Source: Sedimentibacter sp.
GTDB taxonomy: Bacteria > Bacillota > Clostridia > Tissierellales > Sedimentibacteraceae
Assembly: GCA_018436705.1 (NCBI GenBank)
Contig: JAHDLA010000019.1
Span: forward strand, 1-64,000
Length of the DNA: 64,000 bases
Direction: 5' to 3'
Part shown: one piece after another, positions 59,819-64,000 of the stretch
Position numbering within the stretch: the first letter of the stretch is position 1
How the letters are laid out: every line of letters begins with the position of its first letter
Translations under genes and position numbers: made by a program
The notes under the pieces: generated by a model
What the model was told of the DNA's origin: nothing
Databases searched by the model: none
The model's input: the letters and a program-made list of their open reading frames with translations, nothing else

Positions 59819-60810
59819 ATACCCTCCTGAATTTTTTCCTGCGCAAAACAACATTTAACTTGATGAATTTCGCTTATTTTTATGTTATTTCGGAACATCT
59901 TGCACTTATCTTTTCTTTTCAAACATTTATCGTAATAAATACATGCTGTTTCTAAATCTATTTTTTCATTAATCAAATCAGGTTTTTTCAAAATAATTTT
60001 GTCTTTTCTTGATTTAGGTATGGCATTTAACAAAGTAAATGTGTATGGGTGCATGGGGTTTCTCAGCACTTCTTTTGTATTTCCCTGTTCCACAATCATC
60101 CCTTTGTACAACACTGCTGCATTATCGCATGTAGATGAAATAAGTCCCGGATTATTTGCAATGAACAGCACAGTTACGTTTAATGTTTTTTGAAGCTTTT
60201 TAATTAGCTTCAGTATGCCTGCTTGTATTGTAACATCCAGATTTCTTGTAGGCTCATCTGCTATTATAATTTCAGCACCGCAGCTTAAAGCCAGTGCAAT
60301 AATAACTCTCTGCCTCTGTCCTCCGGAAAGCTCGTGAGGATATTTTTCCATAGCGCGCTCAGGATCCGGCAAATCCACCATCCGAAGCATTTCTACAGCT
60401 TTTTCAGTTGCTTCTCTTTTTTTTAAGCCCTGATTTTTGATTATTACATTTATAACCTGATCCCCAACTGTATAGACAGGATTTAGAGTTGACATAGGAT
60501 CTTGAAAAATCATAGATATTTTCTTTCCCCTAACTTCTCTTTCCATTTGCCTGTCAGTTTTTTTAAGCAAGTCATCTCCGTCAAGCAGTATTTCTCCGCT
60601 CACAATCTCTCCCGGAGGCATTTCCAGAAGTTTAAATATTGTTAACGCCAAAACGGTCTTGCCTGTCCCGCTTTCTCCTATTATCCCGTAGGCTTCACCT
60701 TTTTCTATTTGTATTTCATCAATATCCAATATTGTCCTTATACCGTCATATCCTTTAAAATTTACTTTTAGATTTTTGATATGAAGATAAGGTTTATGGT
60801 TCTCTTCCAT
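59815..60810 (-). CDS. oppD: Oligopeptide ABC transporter ATP-binding protein OppD
   Basis: Nucleotide-binding subunit of 331 aa. Walker A is GESGTGKT, the Q-loop IFQDPMSTLNPVYTVGDQV, the signature LSGGQRQRVIIALAL and Walker B IIADEPTRNLDV. Where most OppD proteins have ITHD in the H-loop, this one reads IANNPGLIS, so the switch His is replaced by Asn. A C-terminal cluster (ACIYYDKCLKRKDKC) is shorter than in OppF. It overlaps oppF by four bases. GGAGGC precedes the ATG. Confidence 0.93.
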   Translation of the reverse strand: MEENHKPYLHIKNLKVNFKGYDGIRTILDIDEIQIEKGEAYGIIGESGTGKTVLALTIFKLLEMPPGEIVSGEILLDGDDLLKKTDRQMEREVRGKKISMIFQDPMSTLNPVYTVGDQVINVIIKNQGLKKREATEKAVEMLRMVDLPDPERAMEKYPHELSGGQRQRVIIALALSCGAEIIIADEPTRNLDVTIQAGILKLIKKLQKTLNVTVLFIANNPGLISSTCDNAAVLYKGMIVEQGNTKEVLRNPMHPYTFTLLNAIPKSRKDKIILKKPDLINEKIDLETACIYYDKCLKRKDKCKMFRNNIKISEIHQVKCCFAQEKIQEGI

Positions 60811-60819
60811 GGCTGCCTC

Positions 60820-61710
60820 CTAGTTCTTTCTCGTTCTTGGGTCCAATATTTCTCTGAGACCGTCACCAAGCAGGTTAAATATAAGCACTGTAAAAAATAT
60901 TGCAAGTCCAGGGAATATACTGTACCACCAAGCGTTTAAAAAATAGTTTCTGCTTGTACTTACCATAAGTCCCCATTCAGGCACTGGCGCCTGAGCTCCA
61001 AGCCCTAAAAAACTTAAAGATGCAATTGTAAGTATTACTCCGCCTATATCCATTGACGCCTGTACAATAATCGGAGCTATGCAGTTTGGAATAATATGCT
61101 TGATTACAATACTACCTGATGGAGCACCCATTGCTTGTGCAGCCTTGACAAACTGCCTTTCTTTCAGAGACACAGCCTGTCCCCTTACAATACGCGTATA
61201 CCACGGCCACCATGACAATGCAATTGCTAGTGTTGCATTGTTTAAGTTAGGTCCCAAAAATGCTGATATAACAATAGCCAAAAGCAATGATGGAAAACCT
61301 AAAAATATATCCGTAAATCTCATTAAAAGTTCATCAATAAAACCTCCGAAATAACCTGCGATAGCTCCTATGGGAACTCCTATAAGTATGGCAATACCCA
61401 CTGCAAATATTGATGTTTTCAATGATATGCTTGCACCAAGCAATACTCGTTTAAAAACATCTCTTCCCAGCTCATCCGTTCCGAACAAATGATTTGCAGA
61501 CGGTGCCAGCAGACTTTCCTGCGGATTAGCATCCTGGTTTACATGTATATCCTTTGGAAGAACTATCGGAGCAATGATTCCTATTAGGCAAAGAACGACT
61601 ACCGCATACATGGCAAACTTGGTTAGTGCGTTCTTCTTAAGCAGGTATATGTTCATTTTCAGCTGGTTTAATTTCGCTTTAATTATCCTTGTTATTGTAT
61701 CGCTTTTCAT
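60820..61710 (-). CDS. oppC: Oligopeptide ABC transporter permease OppC
   Basis: Permease of 296 aa with an N-terminal helix (about 33-52), an extracytoplasmic loop with LFGTDELGRDVFKRVLLGA, then five more helices. The cytoplasmic EAA loop that contacts OppD/F is VRGQAVSLKERQFVKAAQAMGAPSGSIVIKHIIPN. FLGLGAQAPVPEWG near 240 is a hallmark of OppC/DppC. It ends nine bases before oppD. GGAG precedes the ATG. Confidence 0.95.
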   Translation of the reverse strand: MKSDTITRIIKAKLNQLKMNIYLLKKNALTKFAMYAVVVLCLIGIIAPIVLPKDIHVNQDANPQESLLAPSANHLFGTDELGRDVFKRVLLGASISLKTSIFAVGIAILIGVPIGAIAGYFGGFIDELLMRFTDIFLGFPSLLLAIVISAFLGPNLNNATLAIALSWWPWYTRIVRGQAVSLKERQFVKAAQAMGAPSGSIVIKHIIPNCIAPIIVQASMDIGGVILTIASLSFLGLGAQAPVPEWGLMVSTSRNYFLNAWWYSIFPGLAIFFTVLIFNLLGDGLREILDPRTRKN

Positions 61711-61720
61711 AAATTCACTC

Positions 61721-62731
61721 CTATACTCTTATTCTCGGGTCTATTGCTATAATAATGTCAGCGAGAAGGTTCAACACTATATATGAACACGCAGAAAAAA
61801 GCGTAACTCCGATAATTGCAGGGAAGTCCATTGACATAACCGCCGTCGAAATATAATTTCCAATACCGGGCCAGTTAAATATAGCTTCTACCAGAAAAGT
61901 GTTAACCAAAGTATATCCCACTGATAAAGCAAGCACAGTTGCTGTAGTTCCGAGAGAATTCTTTAAAGCGTATTTCCACAAAATTAAATTTTCTTTCAAT
62001 CCGTATGATCTCGCTGCCTTTATGTAATCTTCGCCAAGTATTTCAAGCAAAGCTGAACGTGTCATTCTTGCAACAAGACCTATGGGATATAAGGAAATAG
62101 TTATAGCAGGAAGAATTATATGCTTAAGAGCGTCAACATACAGCGTCATGTTTCCTGAAATTAATGTATCTAAAGTTAAAAGTCCCGTTATCTTGGGAAT
62201 ATTGTATAAGAGCTTCAATTTTGCATCTAATTGTCCGCCTAGGGGCAACAGTTCCAGCCATCTATAAAAAATAAGCTGCAAAAATAAAGCAACCCAAAAT
62301 GTTGGAAGAGATACAGCTCCGACAGAAAAGAACCTGCATAAATGATCCAACAGCTTATCCTTTTTCTTTGCAGAATATAGTCCCAGCGGTATTCCGATAA
62401 TTACGGCAAGTATTGTCGATATAAGCACAAGCTCGAGTGTCGGAGGAATATATGTCTTTAATTCGCTTAAAACTGATTGCTTTGTTCTTAAAGACATCCC
62501 TAAATTTCCATGCATCAGGTCAGTAATATAATTTTTATACTGCACCAGAAGAGGCTTATCTAAACCAAGCTCGACTGTTGCTGCATCAATTTGCTCTTGT
62601 GTTGCTCTGGGGCCCACCCATTGAGCTGCAGGATTTGACGGCAAAACCCTTGTAAGAAAAAAAGTAATTGTAACTACTCCCGCCAAAACCAATATTCCCA
62701 ATAGAACACGCTTAAATATATATTTACTCAA
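61721..62731 (-). CDS. oppB: Oligopeptide ABC transporter permease OppB
   Basis: Permease of 336 aa, with the DppB/OppB start (M)SKYIFKRVLLGILVLAGVVTITFFLTRVLPSNPAAQWVG, the LNPSLRTKQSV-type block (GNLGMSLRTKQSVL), and the EAA loop RMTRSALLEILGEDYIKAARSYGLKE. Six helices are predicted. It starts at TTG (62729-62731) with GGAGG upstream; no in-frame ATG is nearby. It follows the substrate-binding protein gene by about 60 bases. Confidence 0.95.
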   Translation of the reverse strand: MSKYIFKRVLLGILVLAGVVTITFFLTRVLPSNPAAQWVGPRATQEQIDAATVELGLDKPLLVQYKNYITDLMHGNLGMSLRTKQSVLSELKTYIPPTLELVLISTILAVIIGIPLGLYSAKKKDKLLDHLCRFFSVGAVSLPTFWVALFLQLIFYRWLELLPLGGQLDAKLKLLYNIPKITGLLTLDTLISGNMTLYVDALKHIILPAITISLYPIGLVARMTRSALLEILGEDYIKAARSYGLKENLILWKYALKNSLGTTATVLALSVGYTLVNTFLVEAIFNWPGIGNYISTAVMSMDFPAIIGVTLFSACSYIVLNLLADIIIAIDPRIRV

Positions 62732-62791
62732 CTTTTACCTCCGAGTCTCAGGGAAAGCATCTGCTTTCCCTGTATTTTCTATTGTCAATAA

Positions 62792-64000
62792 TTATTTTTC
62801 TCTGTAAAGATCATAGAAAAATACAACAAATGGATATGAAGGATTATCCTTATGACCTTTCAATGTCGAAGATTTAACCCATGCAACGTTCTTGTCATAC
62901 ATAAATATTGAAGGCACATCTTCCAGCAGTATTTTTTGAGCACCTACAAAATCTCTTTCTGCTTCTGCCATATTGACAGCTGATTTAGTCTGAGCCCCGT
63001 CTATTAATTCATCAAATTCCGGATTGCTGTAATATCCCAGATTGTACAAGGTGCTGTCTTCCGAATGATAAAGTGAATACAAATATGAATATGGTGTTGA
63101 CAAATCATTCCACCAATACATTACAAATATATCCTGCTGATCAGACACATTGTTTCCCATTGCCATTTCCCACTGGCTTTCCCAAGGCATCGCTCTGATT
63201 TCTAATTCTATACCAATCTTGGATAATTCCGCTTTATATAATTCAGCCATTTTCTTTTCTGCTTCATCGCCTGTCATATAAGTCAAAAGCAGTTTTATCT
63301 GACCTTCCTTTATACCAGCTTCTTCAAGCAATTGCTTTGCCATGTCTAAATCATGATTGAATTGGAAAAGTTCTTTTGAATGCCCCCACATCCCTTCAGG
63401 AACAGGTCCGTAGGACTGCGAAGCATATCCTCCCATTGCATAATTTACAACATCCTCATATGGGAATGCATATGAAAGTGCCTGCCTTACCTTAACATCG
63501 TTTAGAGGAGCTTTTTGTGTATTGAAAAATCCAATTAAATTTGTAAATGAAGGCACAACGTCTACCACAACATTTTCGTTAGATTTTAATGCTTCAATAT
63601 CTTCTGAAGGAAGCTCAATAGTTATATCTGCCTCTCCTGATTCAATCATCTGCCTTCTCGATGATGTTTCAGATACTTTTTTAATTATAACTTTTTCAAA
63701 GTGTTCTCCATCCCAGCCTTTCCAATAGTCTTCATTTTGTGTAAGGATAACCTCGTCACCCATTGTTTTGTCCTGGAGCTTGTACGGACCGGTTCCGTTT
63801 GCATTTCCCTCTTCCAGCCAATTTTCCGGTTCATCTTCCAGTGAAGGCGACATCATAAACGATGCATAGGGGCAGCTGGCAATAACATCCATCGGAGCCG
63901 GATGTGACAAAACAAAGTCTACAGTGTATTCATCAACAATTTTTATTTCTTTAACCGGATCCCATATAAAAGCAGCGCCCTGGCCTATTTTCTTTGTTCT
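62792..64000 (-). CDS. oppA: Peptide ABC transporter substrate-binding protein, family 5 (start lies beyond the window)
   Basis: The C-terminal 402 residues of an extracytoplasmic solute-binding protein. The frame is open from the window edge to TAA at 62792; the upstream residues RTKKIGQGAAFIWDPVKEIKIVDEYTVDFVL join smoothly to SHPAPMDVIAS. Typical blocks are NGTGPYKLQ, NEDYWKG, SSRRQMIESGEADITIELP, VRQALSYAFPYEDVVNYA and GYASQSYGPVPEGMWGH. The signal peptide and lipobox are not visible. It is the first Opp gene here and is followed by oppB. Confidence 0.93.
   Translation of the reverse strand, partial: RTKKIGQGAAFIWDPVKEIKIVDEYTVDFVLSHPAPMDVIASCPYASFMMSPSLEDEPENWLEEGNANGTGPYKLQDKTMGDEVILTQNEDYWKGWDGEHFEKVIIKKVSETSSRRQMIESGEADITIELPSEDIEALKSNENVVVDVVPSFTNLIGFFNTQKAPLNDVKVRQALSYAFPYEDVVNYAMGGYASQSYGPVPEGMWGHSKELFQFNHDLDMAKQLLEEAGIKEGQIKLLLTYMTGDEAEKKMAELYKAELSKIGIELEIRAMPWESQWEMAMGNNVSDQQDIFVMYWWNDLSTPYSYLYSLYHSEDSTLYNLGYYSNPEFDELIDGAQTKSAVNMAEAERDFVGAQKILLEDVPSIFMYDKNVAWVKSSTLKGHKDNPSYPFVVFFYDLYREK

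Noticed and set aside
1..64000. CRISPR arrays, insertion sequences, prophage or integrated elements
   Set aside because: No regularly spaced direct repeats, transposase, integrase, phage structural or toxin-antitoxin genes were seen. The repeats found are inverted and lie next to promoters or terminators.

Overview
The window is AT-rich DNA with tightly packed genes, almost all on the minus strand. Strong AGGAGG-type ribosome binding sites, occasional TTG/GTG starts, a glycine riboswitch, a T-box leader and a selenocysteine-containing glycine reductase subunit point to an anaerobic, amino-acid-fermenting member of the Clostridia. A Sedimentibacter/Tissierellales-type organism would fit; that assignment is inference. 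I see no phage, insertion sequence, CRISPR array or rRNA. One tRNA gene (Pro, anticodon CGG) is present.

Layout by region. 0-3.8 kb: the 5' end of thioredoxin reductase, then grdB (in-frame UGA read as Sec), grdE and grdX, driven by a sigma-A promoter and a tandem glycine riboswitch with a terminator. 4-8.3 kb: housekeeping genes (trmL, nth, DUF503, queG) and a Na/Pi cotransporter. 8.4-15.3 kb: ptb, buk, a P-loop ATPase, a ferredoxin and the three subunits of a 2-oxoacid:ferredoxin oxidoreductase, preceded by a -24/-12 promoter and a PAS-type sigma-54 activator. 15.3-20.6 kb: cdaR, cdaA, a CapA-like protein and a YgiQ radical SAM protein. 20.7-27.9 kb: a PduL-type phosphotransacylase, a membrane protein with an Mrr-like domain, small proteins of unknown function, arginase, a metallophosphoesterase and a niacin uptake/repressor pair. 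28-34 kb: tRNA-Pro, an OGG-type glycosylase, topB, an SSB-like protein and ychF. 34-37.6 kb: a GldA-like dehydrogenase, a YkvI-type transporter under a T-box leader whose probable specifier is CUA (Leu), and a staygreen-family protein. 37.6-45.3 kb: an acetoacetate/3-hydroxybutyrate operon (thiolase, CoA-transferase A and B, 3-hydroxybutyrate dehydrogenase, GntP permease, 3-hydroxyacyl-CoA dehydrogenase) with a sigma-54 promoter, three identical-format palindromes and its own activator. 45.4-52.7 kb: a TtcA-like protein, an AIM24-like protein, a ferredoxin, molybdenum cofactor genes, a DtxR-type repressor and a flavodoxin-DUF3793-DUF2325 operon preceded by Fe-box-like palindromes. 52.8-55.7 kb: methionine gamma-lyase behind an ACT-PAS-AAA+ sigma-54 activator. 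55.8-64 kb: an oligopeptide ABC transporter operon that ends in an M29-type aminopeptidase, a DUF917 protein and a nitroreductase.

Read together, the window describes growth on peptides and amino acids. Peptides enter through Opp and are hydrolysed. Glycine is reduced as a Stickland acceptor through Grd. Branched-chain 2-oxoacids are oxidised to acyl-CoA with reduced ferredoxin, and ATP is recovered through Ptb/Buk. Methionine is split by MGL, arginine by arginase. Control is local: three catabolic operons each have a neighbouring sigma-54 activator and a recognisable -24/-12 promoter, glycine reductase is riboswitch-controlled, and a putative leucine transporter is T-box controlled.
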